Shown one piece after another: positions 17,713 through 25,556 of a stretch of DNA of 64,000 nt. The notes under the pieces were generated by a model. It did not search any database and was not told the origin of the DNA. It saw only the letters and a list, made by a program, of their open reading frames with translations. Position numbers and translations under genes: made by a program. The stretch lies in assembly GCF_013403565.1 (NCBI RefSeq), contig NZ_CP058627.1, forward strand, positions 2,728,001 to 2,792,000. Reading direction: 5' to 3'. This DNA comes from Chitinibacter bivalviorum (GTDB taxonomy: Bacteria; Pseudomonadota; Gammaproteobacteria; Burkholderiales; Chitinibacteraceae). Position 1 is the first letter of the stretch, and each line of letters opens with the position of its first letter.

Positions 17713-18129
17713 ATGGCAAAACTCACGGAACAAGACATCCGGGACTGGAAAGGTTCTGAAGATGACTATATGAACGCGGATCACCTCGAGTTCTTCCGCG
17801 AGCGTCTGGTGCAAATGAAGGCGGAATTGGTGGCCAACGCCACGCAAACCACCAGCCATTTGCAAGAACAGGAAGCGACCCCAGATCCAGCTGACCGTGC
17901 AACGCTGGAAGAAGAGTACGCCTTGGAATTGCGCACGCGTGACCGCGAACGCAAGCTATTGCTGAAGATCGACTCGACTTTGCGCAAAATCGCAGAAGAA
18001 AACTACGGCTACTGCGAAGACACGGGCGAGCCAATCGGCTTGCTGCGCTTGTTGGCTCGTCCAACAGCGTCACTGTCACTCGAAGCGCAAGAGCGTCGCG
18101 AACGTCAGAAAAAGCAATACGCGGATTAA
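17713..18129 (+). CDS. dksA: RNA polymerase-binding transcription factor DksA
   Basis: 138 residues. The N-terminal coiled coil carries the conserved tip (about DPADRATLEEE). The C-terminal globular part is the DksA/TraR finger, but its four cysteines are replaced by C, T, S and A (GYCEDTG and SLSLEAQ). It is thus the form without a complete zinc site, common in alpha- and some betaproteobacteria. It acts with ppGpp at promoters in the stringent response. Start: ATG at 17713. A Fur-family regulator starts 10 bp downstream and is probably cotranscribed. Confidence 0.92.
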   Translation: MAKLTEQDIRDWKGSEDDYMNADHLEFFRERLVQMKAELVANATQTTSHLQEQEATPDPADRATLEEEYALELRTRDRERKLLLKIDSTLRKIAEENYGYCEDTGEPIGLLRLLARPTASLSLEAQERRERQKKQYAD

Positions 18130-18139
18130 TCAGCCGCTC

Positions 18140-18556
18140 ATGAATGAAGCAACACGCGCCACCGCGCGTGACTTAATCAAAAAAACCCGCGCACGCATCA
18201 CCCCGGCGCGGGTTGATATTTTGGCGACCTTGCTCGGCGCGCAACGTCCACTCTCTCACCTCGATATTCAGGAATTACTCGAGCCTAGCCTTGATCGCGT
18301 TACCGTTTATCGGGTCCTCGATTGGCTGACCGAAGAAAATCTGGCGCATAAATTATCGGGTGACGATCGCGTTTGGCGCTTTTCGGCAGCCAAAGCGCCG
18401 CATCACCACGCTCATTTCCACTGCCAGCAATGCGGCCGCTTTTATTGCCTCGAAGACGTCGGCACCGATTTGCCGATGACGCTGCCCAAGCAATTTCAGG
18501 CTGATAGCGTCGAAATCACCGTCAAAGGCGTCTGCGCCGACTGTAAACCCACCTAA
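18140..18556 (+). CDS. Fur-family transcriptional regulator (Zur/Fur-like)
   Basis: 138 residues. A winged-helix DNA-binding domain (about 15-90, with SLDRVTVYRVLDWL as recognition region) is followed by a metal-binding dimerisation domain. That domain has HHHAHFHCQQCGRFYC and a C-terminal CADC pair, so the structural zinc site with two CxxC motifs is complete. The metal sensed (Zn, Fe or other) cannot be told from this. The His-rich stretch and CQQCG spacing lean toward Zur. It lies 10 bp after dksA. Confidence 0.88.
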   Translation: MNEATRATARDLIKKTRARITPARVDILATLLGAQRPLSHLDIQELLEPSLDRVTVYRVLDWLTEENLAHKLSGDDRVWRFSAAKAPHHHAHFHCQQCGRFYCLEDVGTDLPMTLPKQFQADSVEITVKGVCADCKPT

Positions 18557-18698
18557 ATGGGCACTAAATCGTGAAATAAAGCCCAAGCTGGGGCTATTTG
18601 CCGCTGTCTGCTTGCCGCCAAGCGCGTTAGACGATAATCTCTTTCCTTTGAAGAAAATACGTGCAAATACTGATTGCACCAAGCCGGCAGGGAAGACT

Positions 18699-19769
18699 AT
18701 GCATTACCAAACCGACGACGTCCGCATCCGCGAAATCAAAGAATTGCTGCCTCCTGTGGCAGTCATTGAAAAATATCCAGTCAATGAAATCGCTTCGACT
18801 TCAGTCTTTGAAACGCGCAAAGCGATTCATCAGATTCTGACTGATAAAGACGATCGTTTGCTGGTGATCATTGGCCCCTGTTCGATCCACGACACCAAGT
18901 CGGCGCTGGAATACGGCGAGCGTCTGTTGCCTTTGCGTGAAAAATACAAAGGCCAGCTCGAAATAGTGATGCGCGTGTACTTCGAAAAACCACGCACCAC
19001 CGTGGGCTGGAAGGGTCTGATTAACGATCCATTCCTCAACGGTAGCTTCAATATCAACGAAGGCCTGCGGATTGCGCGCAAATTGCTGGTTGATTTGAAT
19101 AACACCGGCATGCCGACGGCTGGCGAATTCCTCGATATGATCACGCCACAATACGTAGCCGATCTGATGAGCTGGGGTGCCATTGGCGCGCGCACGACCG
19201 AATCACAAGTTCACCGTGAACTGGCTTCGGGTTTGTCTTGCCCAGTCGGCTTCAAAAACGGCACCGATGGCAATTTGAAAATCGCCTTTGATGCGATCAA
19301 ATCGGCCGGTCAGCCGCACCATTTCTTGTCAGTGACCAAATACGGCCACTCAGCGATTGTCGCCACTGGCGGCAATCCAGACTGCCACGTAATTTTGCGC
19401 GGCGGCAAAGAGCCAAACTACGACGAAACGCATGTGCGTGCTGCAAGCGCGGACTTGGCGGCAGCGGGTCTGGCGAAGAAAATCATGATCGACTTTAGCC
19501 ATGCCAATAGCCGTAAAGACTACCGTCGTCAAATGGAAGTGTGCGCCGATACTTGCGCACAAGTGTCCAGCGGCAACGATGCAATCTTTGGCGTGATGGT
19601 AGAAAGCCACTTGGTTGAAGGTCGCCAAGACGACGGCGCAGGGAAAGAATTGGTGTACGGCCAATCGATTACCGACGCATGTATCGGTTGGGATGCAACC
19701 GAACAACTATTGGCTGACCTGGCCAATGCCGTTGCAACACGTCGCGCTTTAGCTAAAGTCGAAGCCTAA
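18699..19769 (+). CDS. aroG: 3-deoxy-7-phosphoheptulonate synthase (AroG type)
   Basis: A 356-residue class I DAHP synthase that condenses phosphoenolpyruvate and erythrose 4-phosphate, the first step of the shikimate pathway. Typical motifs are IIGPCSIHD, RVYFEKPRTTVGWKG, INDP, GARTTESQ, GFKNGTDG and DFSHANS. The Cys and His metal ligands are in the family positions. The closest match is the Phe-sensitive AroG form, but the effector cannot be read with certainty. Start: ATG at 18699, with AGGGAAG upstream. A 49-bp repeat follows 19 bp after the stop. Confidence 0.95.
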   Translation: MHYQTDDVRIREIKELLPPVAVIEKYPVNEIASTSVFETRKAIHQILTDKDDRLLVIIGPCSIHDTKSALEYGERLLPLREKYKGQLEIVMRVYFEKPRTTVGWKGLINDPFLNGSFNINEGLRIARKLLVDLNNTGMPTAGEFLDMITPQYVADLMSWGAIGARTTESQVHRELASGLSCPVGFKNGTDGNLKIAFDAIKSAGQPHHFLSVTKYGHSAIVATGGNPDCHVILRGGKEPNYDETHVRAASADLAAAGLAKKIMIDFSHANSRKDYRRQMEVCADTCAQVSSGNDAIFGVMVESHLVEGRQDDGAGKELVYGQSITDACIGWDATEQLLADLANAVATRRALAKVEA

Positions 19770-19788
19770 GCCTCGATATACCCAATAA

Positions 19789-19836
19789 GGGTATTGCCCT
19801 GAGTGCCTTTTCATATTGGCGCTGAGAGCAATACCC
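19789..19836. repeat. 49-bp repeat family, copy 8 (48 bp)
   Basis: GGGTATTGCCCTG ... GAGCAATACCC; the ends AAGGGTATTGC / GCAATACCCTT form an 11-bp perfect inverted repeat. It is one base shorter than the norm. It lies between aroG and cheD, which converge, and could form a stem-loop in both transcripts. Confidence 0.7.
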
Positions 19837-19889
19837 TTTTTCTTTGCTCGCATTTTGACCAAATGCTACGCGCAGGCAAGCTGCGCCAT

Positions 19890-20540
19890 TTAATCAAAAA
19901 AATCAATCCGCGCTGGTTTTTGTCTGGCCACCAATTGCTCGGCAAATTGAGCTTCGGCTCTGGCCAACTCGCGCATTTGCGGCAATTTGGCTTCAATGCG
20001 GCGACAAAACACATCGCCATTATTCGGCTCAAAGATAACCTTGCGCGCCCAGTAGCCGCCCAAATCACTGGCCATCAGCGGAATACGTTCCGACTCCAAC
20101 CACTGCTGGGCAAAATCAATATTGCGTTGCCCGATATTCCCGAGCGTAGACATCCTCAGCATATCGCCGCCGCCAAAGGCCTTGGCCAGCAGGTGGCGCT
20201 TGTTTGCGCCCGCTTTCATCATCGCGTTAATCAACACCTCCATCGAGGTCATGCCTGAAAAATACCCTTCCTGTTCGTCCAAGCTATGGTGCAGCGGCAC
20301 CAGAAAATGATTCATCCCGATCATTTTATGCTGCGGGTCATACAAACAGACGGCGATGCACGAGCCGAGCACAGTTTTGATTGGATGATGATGGTGGACG
20401 GCGACCTCGCCCGCGAGGATATGATGCGCCTGCGCTTCAAGCTGCCGCGGTTGAATCGCGCACGCTTCAATATGATTATTTTGCGTATGAGCCCTTTGCT
20501 CAAGATGCAGCCAAGGCTGAGAGGGGGGGTGCGTCGTCAT
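19890..20540 (-). CDS. cheD: Chemoreceptor glutamine deamidase CheD
   Basis: About 216 residues. The CheD core is clear: TVLGSCIAVCLYDP with the catalytic Cys (about residue 61), IGMNHFLVP with the catalytic His (about 78), MEVLINAMMKAGA and AKAFGGGDML. It deamidates Gln residues of methyl-accepting receptors and can bind CheC/CheY systems. No cheB, cheR or che operon adjoins it. Likely clients are receptors elsewhere or PilJ 11 kb away; this is inference. The start is uncertain: ATG at 20540 lacks a clear Shine-Dalgarno, and in-frame ATGs lie further upstream, at 20579 and 20621. Confidence 0.9.
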   Translation of the reverse strand: MTTHPPSQPWLHLEQRAHTQNNHIEACAIQPRQLEAQAHHILAGEVAVHHHHPIKTVLGSCIAVCLYDPQHKMIGMNHFLVPLHHSLDEQEGYFSGMTSMEVLINAMMKAGANKRHLLAKAFGGGDMLRMSTLGNIGQRNIDFAQQWLESERIPLMASDLGGYWARKVIFEPNNGDVFCRRIEAKLPQMRELARAEAQFAEQLVARQKPARIDFFD

Positions 20541-20683
20541 GACAGAGCAGCGAGGATGGTCTATCTGAAAGATAGCCATTGCCGGACAGTTTGGCAGATT
20601 CTTTTCCTCGCTGCGCCACAATTTCAGGTCAGCGAATCCAAAACGCGAACACCGCCGCGAGCGTGCTCATTGCAAAAATAAAA

Positions 20684-20732
20684 GGGTATTACCCTGAAAC
20701 ACTTTATTCAAAAGATCTACAGAGCAATACCC
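20684..20732. repeat. 49-bp inverted-end repeat, copy 9
   Basis: GGGTATTACCCTG ... AGATCTACAGAGCAATACCC; 49 bp. The AGATCT-ACAGAG block reappears inverted in copy 12. It lies 10 bp from the left end of the MITE, with two bases and the MITE's 8-bp target copy between. Confidence 0.75.
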
Positions 20733-20742
20733 AAGAAAAATA

Positions 20743-20937
20743 GGGCATGTTTAGATTGTGTGTTGATATGAACAGAACTTGGTTTGAATACGAAAAACGA
20801 TATTCGTAGGGTGGGTTAGGCTAAGCCGTAACCCACCGTTACGCTGCTTTTCTTTATGTCGCGTCACGGTGGGTTACGCCCTAAGGGGCTAACCCACCCT
20901 ACGATTCTTGTTATCAACACTTTATCTGAACATGCCC
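20743..20937. mobile_element. 195-bp MITE with 8-bp target site duplication
   Basis: The outer ends are inverted repeats: GGGCATGTTtAGAT...GTGTTGATA on the left matches, in reverse complement, the right end for about 22 of 26 positions. GAAAAATA stands directly outside both ends (20735-20742 and 20938-20945), a perfect 8-bp target duplication. Inside are nested palindromes made of four copies of GGTGGGTTA. There is no coding capacity, so it would need a transposase supplied elsewhere. An 8-bp duplication with GGG-starting ends fits families such as IS1595 or ISL3, but I cannot assign one. Confidence 0.85.
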
Positions 20938-20968
20938 GAAAAATAACTACCAAGTGATCATTCAGCCA

Positions 20969-21568
20969 TTAAGCGACCGCACGGATCTCTGCACGTGCCG
21001 CCAGCAAAGCGGGCTCGCGCACGGTCGGCCCCATCGCCAGACCTTCTGCCGCAATCACGCGAATATCGCTAATCCCCAAAAAGCCCAGCAAGACGCGCAG
21101 GTATTCAATATGCGCAATACCGGTTGGTGTACCCGCGTGCTGACCACCCGCCGTCGCGACAATCACGGCGCGCTTATCACCTGCCAAACCTTCTGGGCCA
21201 TTGGCGCCATATTTGAAGGTCACACCCGCCACCGAAATCATATCGATCCACGCTTTAAGCTGGCTGGGAATCGAGAAGTTATACATCGGTGCGCCGATGA
21301 CGAGCACATCGGCCGCCAGAAATTCGGCCATCACCGCTTCGGCCATCGCCACCTGATGGGCTTGAATCGCGTTGCGCAGCTCGGCGGGCGTGCCTTTGGC
21401 CGCCAACAAAGCGCCATCGAGCTGCACCAGTGCATCGGTCGACACATCGCGATAAGCGACGTTCACCAAAGGCTCAGCTAAGCGGATACTTTCAACGACT
21501 TCTTGGGTCAGTTGGCGTGATACAGAGTGATCACCGAGGATGCTCGAATCGATATGGAGGAGGTTCAT
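20969..21568 (-). CDS. azoR: FMN-dependent NADH-azoreductase
   Basis: A 199-residue flavodoxin-like oxidoreductase. It starts MNLLHIDSSILGDHSVSRQL with the phosphate-binding loop for FMN. The family motif APMYNFSIPSQLKAWID and the later ATAGGQHAGTP loop are present. It reduces azo bonds and quinones with NADH in the cytoplasm. A LysR regulator is divergent 95 bp away and is the likely controller. The MITE lies just beyond its stop. Confidence 0.94.
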   Translation of the reverse strand: MNLLHIDSSILGDHSVSRQLTQEVVESIRLAEPLVNVAYRDVSTDALVQLDGALLAAKGTPAELRNAIQAHQVAMAEAVMAEFLAADVLVIGAPMYNFSIPSQLKAWIDMISVAGVTFKYGANGPEGLAGDKRAVIVATAGGQHAGTPTGIAHIEYLRVLLGFLGISDIRVIAAEGLAMGPTVREPALLAARAEIRAVA

Positions 21569-21663
21569 GATCTTGCCCTTTTGCTGAATGTTTTGATGAA
21601 TGAATCATATATTTGGCGCAAAATAGGCACTAGATAGCAAAATCAGGAAGGATTGTTCCACCT

Positions 21664-22572
21664 ATGACACCAATCAGCGCAGACTTTAACGATTACATGT
21701 ACTTCGCCCAAGTGATCGAATTTGGCGGTTTTTCCGCCGCTGCGCGCAAATTGGGCATTCCCAAATCCCGACTCTCACGCCGGATTGCGGGGCTGGAATC
21801 GCGTTTGGGCGTTCGCCTTTTACAGCGCAGTACGCGCAGGCTCACGCTCACTGATGTGGGTCAGCGCTTTTTGGCGCACTGCCAAGCACTGCTGCGCGAA
21901 GCGGAAGCCGCTGAATGCGTGGCGGCCAGCCTGAAAGCCGAGCCATCTGGCCGCGTGCGGCTCAGCGCACCGGCAGCCATCCTCGATGGCCTGCAAGATG
22001 TGTTGTACCGCTATATTGTGGCGCACCCCAAAGTGGTGCTCGAAACCGTCGCGACACCGCGCCGTGTCGATTTGCTCGAAGAAGGCATCGATATTGCGCT
22101 GCGCGTACGCGCGACCGACGATGAAGACCCGCAATGGGCCACACGACGCTTGCGCCCGACTCAAGCCTGCTTAGTCGCCAGCCCGCAATTAGTGAACGCA
22201 CTGGGCGGACTGAACACGCCGGGCGCGCTGACTTTAGCCCCAGCGCTGGGCGTGATCGCCGCTGATCAGCGTATTCATTGGCGCTTGGTCAATGCAGCAG
22301 GAGAAATACGTGAATTAGCCCTGCCCCCACGGCTGATTACCGAAAGCTTTATGTTGCGCCGGCAAGCGGCGATCGACGGTATCGGCGTGACCATGCTGCC
22401 TGCTGACTTTGTCGCGGCCGATCTGGCGGCGGGGACTTTGGTGCAAGTCTTGCCAGACTGGCAATTCCCCAGCAGCCATTATCAAGCGGTCTATGCCAGC
22501 CAGCGCGGCCTCTCGCCCGCGGTGCGGGCCTTGCTCGACTTGCTGGTGGAATCGCTGGCCGAAGCAAAGTAA
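21664..22572 (+). CDS. LysR-family regulator next to azoR
   Basis: 302 residues. The N-terminal winged helix-turn-helix (about 10-70, FGGFSAAARKLGIPKSRLSRRI) is followed by a periplasmic-binding-like effector domain. It belongs to the group whose members often regulate a neighbouring quinone reductase or azoreductase. The divergent layout with azoR and the AT-rich gap suggest that it binds there. The effector is unknown. ATG at 21664, with AAGGA upstream. Confidence 0.9.
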   Translation: MTPISADFNDYMYFAQVIEFGGFSAAARKLGIPKSRLSRRIAGLESRLGVRLLQRSTRRLTLTDVGQRFLAHCQALLREAEAAECVAASLKAEPSGRVRLSAPAAILDGLQDVLYRYIVAHPKVVLETVATPRRVDLLEEGIDIALRVRATDDEDPQWATRRLRPTQACLVASPQLVNALGGLNTPGALTLAPALGVIAADQRIHWRLVNAAGEIRELALPPRLITESFMLRRQAAIDGIGVTMLPADFVAADLAAGTLVQVLPDWQFPSSHYQAVYASQRGLSPAVRALLDLLVESLAEAK

Positions 22573-22581
22573 GGCCAGCGC

Positions 22582-23514
22582 CTAAGCTGTGGCGGCAGCC
22601 CACTGTGCCAGTGTGGCGCGCAAGGCGAGATTGAGCGGCGTATGCGGTACGACGCCTATTTGTTGCGGCAAAGAGCTACCGTCGATCTGGTGCGGCCGTT
22701 GCCATAAATAGCGCATCTGGACGATGGCGCGTGGCATCGCCGCAAACACACCGATCAGTTTTAGAATCCCCCACGGCAAAGTCCCAAGTTGCAGCGGGCG
22801 ACCTTCAATGGCTTCGATTTCCTGCCGTAATTGCTGGCCCGTGAACGTGTGGCCGGCAAAATGAAAAGTATGTGCACCGCGTAATTGCGCGCGTTGCTCG
22901 GCCAGCAAAACAAAGCTCGCCGCCAGATCGGGTAGATACGCCCAGGCATGCGGAATATCGCTAGGACCGGGGTAGACCACTTTATTTTTATGCAGATCTT
23001 TGATGATGACCTCATCAAACCACGAGCCGGTGCCCGCGCCAAAATAATCACCCGCCCGCACGACGACGCTATCGACACCATGCGCCTGCTGCATGGCTTG
23101 CTCGATCTCGATGCGGATTTTCGCCTTTTCATGATCGCCAATCTGCGGGGTATTAAGCTGTAGATCAGACGGCATATGGCGTCCAAAGTTATACACATTG
23201 CCTGGAAACATCAACAAGGCCCCGCTGGCTTGCGCAGCAGCGAGTGCATGCGCCGCCAAAGGACGGGCAAATTTTGGCCACTCGGTATACAAGGGGTTCA
23301 GTGCATTAACGATCACATCGCAGTCCATCGCCGTCTCGATCAAGGCCTCGCGATCCATCGCATCAATCTGCACCGCCACAACCCCAGCGGGCCAATGGCC
23401 AGCCCGACGCGCTTGCGCTTTCACCTGCCAGCCCGCCTGCGCAAAGGCCGCCACGGCAGCAGCGCCAAAACGACCTGCCGCCCCCAGAATCAATACTGTT
23501 TTTTGCTGCGCCAT
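22582..23514 (-). CDS. NAD(P)-binding epimerase/NmrA-like protein
   Basis: 310 residues with a Rossmann N-terminus (TVLILGAAGRFGAAAVAAFAQ; GxxGxxG) and an extended short-chain dehydrogenase layout. The usual catalytic YxxxK is not evident at its place, where GDHEKAKIRIE appears instead, so it may be a redox sensor or an atypical SDR. Cytoplasmic. ATG at 23514, with GGGGAA upstream; longer in-frame starts exist. It is divergent from a LysR gene (23605), the probable regulator. The 10-bp gap to the azoR-linked LysR gene on the other side is convergent. Confidence 0.8.
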   Translation of the reverse strand: MAQQKTVLILGAAGRFGAAAVAAFAQAGWQVKAQARRAGHWPAGVVAVQIDAMDREALIETAMDCDVIVNALNPLYTEWPKFARPLAAHALAAAQASGALLMFPGNVYNFGRHMPSDLQLNTPQIGDHEKAKIRIEIEQAMQQAHGVDSVVVRAGDYFGAGTGSWFDEVIIKDLHKNKVVYPGPSDIPHAWAYLPDLAASFVLLAEQRAQLRGAHTFHFAGHTFTGQQLRQEIEAIEGRPLQLGTLPWGILKLIGVFAAMPRAIVQMRYLWQRPHQIDGSSLPQQIGVVPHTPLNLALRATLAQWAAATA

Positions 23515-23604
23515 GTTGCGTTCCCCCGCTATGAATGATGAATTCATGATGCGGCGCGCGCTGCAATGGCACAATACGCATATTCAAATGCAAGGTATTC
23601 ACTG

Positions 23605-24504
23605 ATGAATACATTACATAACGCCCCACAGCTCGATTGGCATTTATTGCACGTCTTTTTGGCCGTCGTCGATAGTGGCTCGCTCTCCGCTGCGGCGCGA
23701 AGCCTGCGTAGCAGCCAACCCACCTTGAGTCGCCAGATCGGCGAGCTCGAAGCCTTGCTCGGCGTAGCGTTATTTGAACGCGTCGCGCGCGGCTTGAAAC
23801 TCACCGTCGCTGGCGAAGCGCTCTTGCCCGCTTTAAGGCAGATGCAGTTGGGCGCCAACGCCTTGGCGATCGCCGCACAAGGGCAAACGCAAGCACTGGC
23901 TGGAACAGTACGCATTACCGCCAGCGAAATGACCGCCTGCTATATTTTGCCGCCCATCCTCGCCCGCATTCGGGCGCAATACCCTGAAATTGCGCTGGAA
24001 TTGGTCGTGAGCAATACCGTCGAAAATTTACTCGAGCGCCAAGCCGATATTGCGATTCGCCACACTCGCCCAAGCCAAGGCGGCTTAATCGCCAAGCAGG
24101 TCGGTGAATTTGCGCTGGGGCTGTTTGCGCATCGCGACTATCTGCAGCAAGTCGGCGGGCAGATCGACATAACGCGCATTGCCGACTACGTCTGGATCGG
24201 CGAAGACAGCGCCGATATTCTGCTGCGCCGGTTTCAGCAGGCCGGGTTTGCCATTGAGCGCGATTTTTTTGCCATCCGCTGTGACAACCATATCGTGGCC
24301 TGGCAAATGGCGCTCGCAGGCATGGGGATAGGCAATGCCACGCTGGTCACCGCAAGCCAATTTCCCCAAATGCAAAGAATCTGGGGGGAAACGCCCATCC
24401 CCGGAATGCCGGTGTGGCTAACCGCCCATCGCGAATTGCGACAAAGCGCACGCATCCGCGCCGTGTTTGATGCCTTGGCCACCGAGCTAGGCCAAATCAG
24501 CTAA
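23605..24504 (+). CDS. LysR-family regulator
   Basis: 299 residues. The helix-turn-helix is at about 12-72 (VVDSGSLSAAARSLRSSQPTLSRQIGELE in overlapping parts), followed by the effector domain from about residue 95. It is divergent from the NAD(P)-binding protein gene, 90 bp apart, the classic position for control of that gene. I chose ATG 23605; an upstream in-frame start at 23566 would overlap the divergent promoter. Confidence 0.88.
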   Translation: MNTLHNAPQLDWHLLHVFLAVVDSGSLSAAARSLRSSQPTLSRQIGELEALLGVALFERVARGLKLTVAGEALLPALRQMQLGANALAIAAQGQTQALAGTVRITASEMTACYILPPILARIRAQYPEIALELVVSNTVENLLERQADIAIRHTRPSQGGLIAKQVGEFALGLFAHRDYLQQVGGQIDITRIADYVWIGEDSADILLRRFQQAGFAIERDFFAIRCDNHIVAWQMALAGMGIGNATLVTASQFPQMQRIWGETPIPGMPVWLTAHRELRQSARIRAVFDALATELGQIS

Positions 24505-24757
24505 TTGGGCGCAGCACAAAGAATCTGCTGGTATTTCACCCAAAAGCAGGTATGAATAAAACAGGCACAAATCAGGTGTTAGGCGGTGATGCGTCTCACA
24601 CGCAAAACAACCGCTGATCGCCAATCCGGGTTCAGCAGCTCAGCGCAATGAACTAATTTCAGAAAGACCCTACAAAGCATGGGTAATATTCACGGATATG
24701 CAAATGGCTTGCACGATTCGGAGTATTGAGCACCAAGCAAACCAATAGGAATCGATA

Positions 24758-25489
24758 ATGAAACACAGCAAAATTTTCCAAGCTCTCGCTCTTTCTACTT
24801 TTATCGCCATCGGTAGCGTTCACGCCGCAGACGATCACGGCGGCGAGGTGAAACCTCAGCCTTATGTAGCAGGCAAAACAGTGACTAAAGCCGTTCAGGC
24901 CAGCATCACCCCAGAGAAAGCCATTGAAATTTTGAAAGCGGGCAACCAACGTTTTGCCAGCGGTAAATCCATCAAACAAGACTACAAAAAACAAGTTCAG
25001 CAAACCGCTTTGGGTCAATACCCACTGGCCAGCGTGGTCGCTTGTATTGACTCACGCTCTGCGCCTGAGCAAGTTTTCAACACCGGCGTGGGCGAGATTT
25101 TTGACGCGCGCGTCGCGGGCAATACCGTTAACGAAGATATTCTGGGCAGCCTCGAATACGCGGCCAAAGTAGCAGGCTCACGCGCGATTGTGGTCTTGGG
25201 CCACACCAGCTGTGGCGCGATCAAAGGCGCTTGTGACAATGTCAAAATGGGCAACCTAACTGGCTTGCTCGACAAATTGATGCCGGCAGTCAATGCGACC
25301 AAAACCGACGGTGATCGCAACTCGAAAAACCACGCCTTTGTGCATGACGTCACCGAAGAAAACATCAAACTGACCGTACAAAAAATCCGCGATATGAGCC
25401 CGATCCTGAAAGAAATGGAAGAGCAAGGCAAGATCAAAATCGTTGGTGCAATGTACGACGTAGCGACCGCGAAGGTGACTTGGTACTAA
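24758..25489 (+). CDS. Periplasmic beta-class carbonic anhydrase
   Basis: A 243-residue enzyme that interconverts CO2 and bicarbonate. A signal peptide (about 1-23, ending VHAA) predicts export. The zinc site is complete: Cys96 with the Asp98-Arg100 dyad (ACIDSRSAPEQ), and His149 and Cys152 (LGHTSCGAIKGAC). Most beta-class enzymes are cytoplasmic, so the leader is notable. ATG at 24758, with ATAGGA upstream. It is a single gene with its own terminator. The 253-bp gap upstream shows no recognisable motif. Confidence 0.93.
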   Translation: MKHSKIFQALALSTFIAIGSVHAADDHGGEVKPQPYVAGKTVTKAVQASITPEKAIEILKAGNQRFASGKSIKQDYKKQVQQTALGQYPLASVVACIDSRSAPEQVFNTGVGEIFDARVAGNTVNEDILGSLEYAAKVAGSRAIVVLGHTSCGAIKGACDNVKMGNLTGLLDKLMPAVNATKTDGDRNSKNHAFVHDVTEENIKLTVQKIRDMSPILKEMEEQGKIKIVGAMYDVATAKVTWY

Positions 25490-25511
25490 GCGAGCCCAGA
25501 GCAAAAAATAC

Positions 25512-25539
25512 AAAAGCCCCGACTCGACGGGGCTTTTTT
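25512..25539. terminator. Terminator after the carbonic anhydrase gene
   Basis: Stem AAAAGCCCCG / CGGGGCTTTT, 6-nt loop, T run on the plus strand and A run upstream. It can serve both this gene and the convergent peptidase gene. Confidence 0.88.
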
Positions 25540-25556
25540 ATGGCTGATAGAGGCCT

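Noticed and set aside
20741..20940. CRISPR-like or integron attC-like repeat
   Set aside because: There are no regularly spaced direct repeats with unique spacers and no attC core sites. The structure is explained by a MITE with inverted ends and a target duplication.
23976..23990. CAATACCCTGA in the second LysR gene as a repeat end
   Set aside because: It encodes the conserved QYPEI stretch of LysR proteins, and there is no partner end at the right distance.
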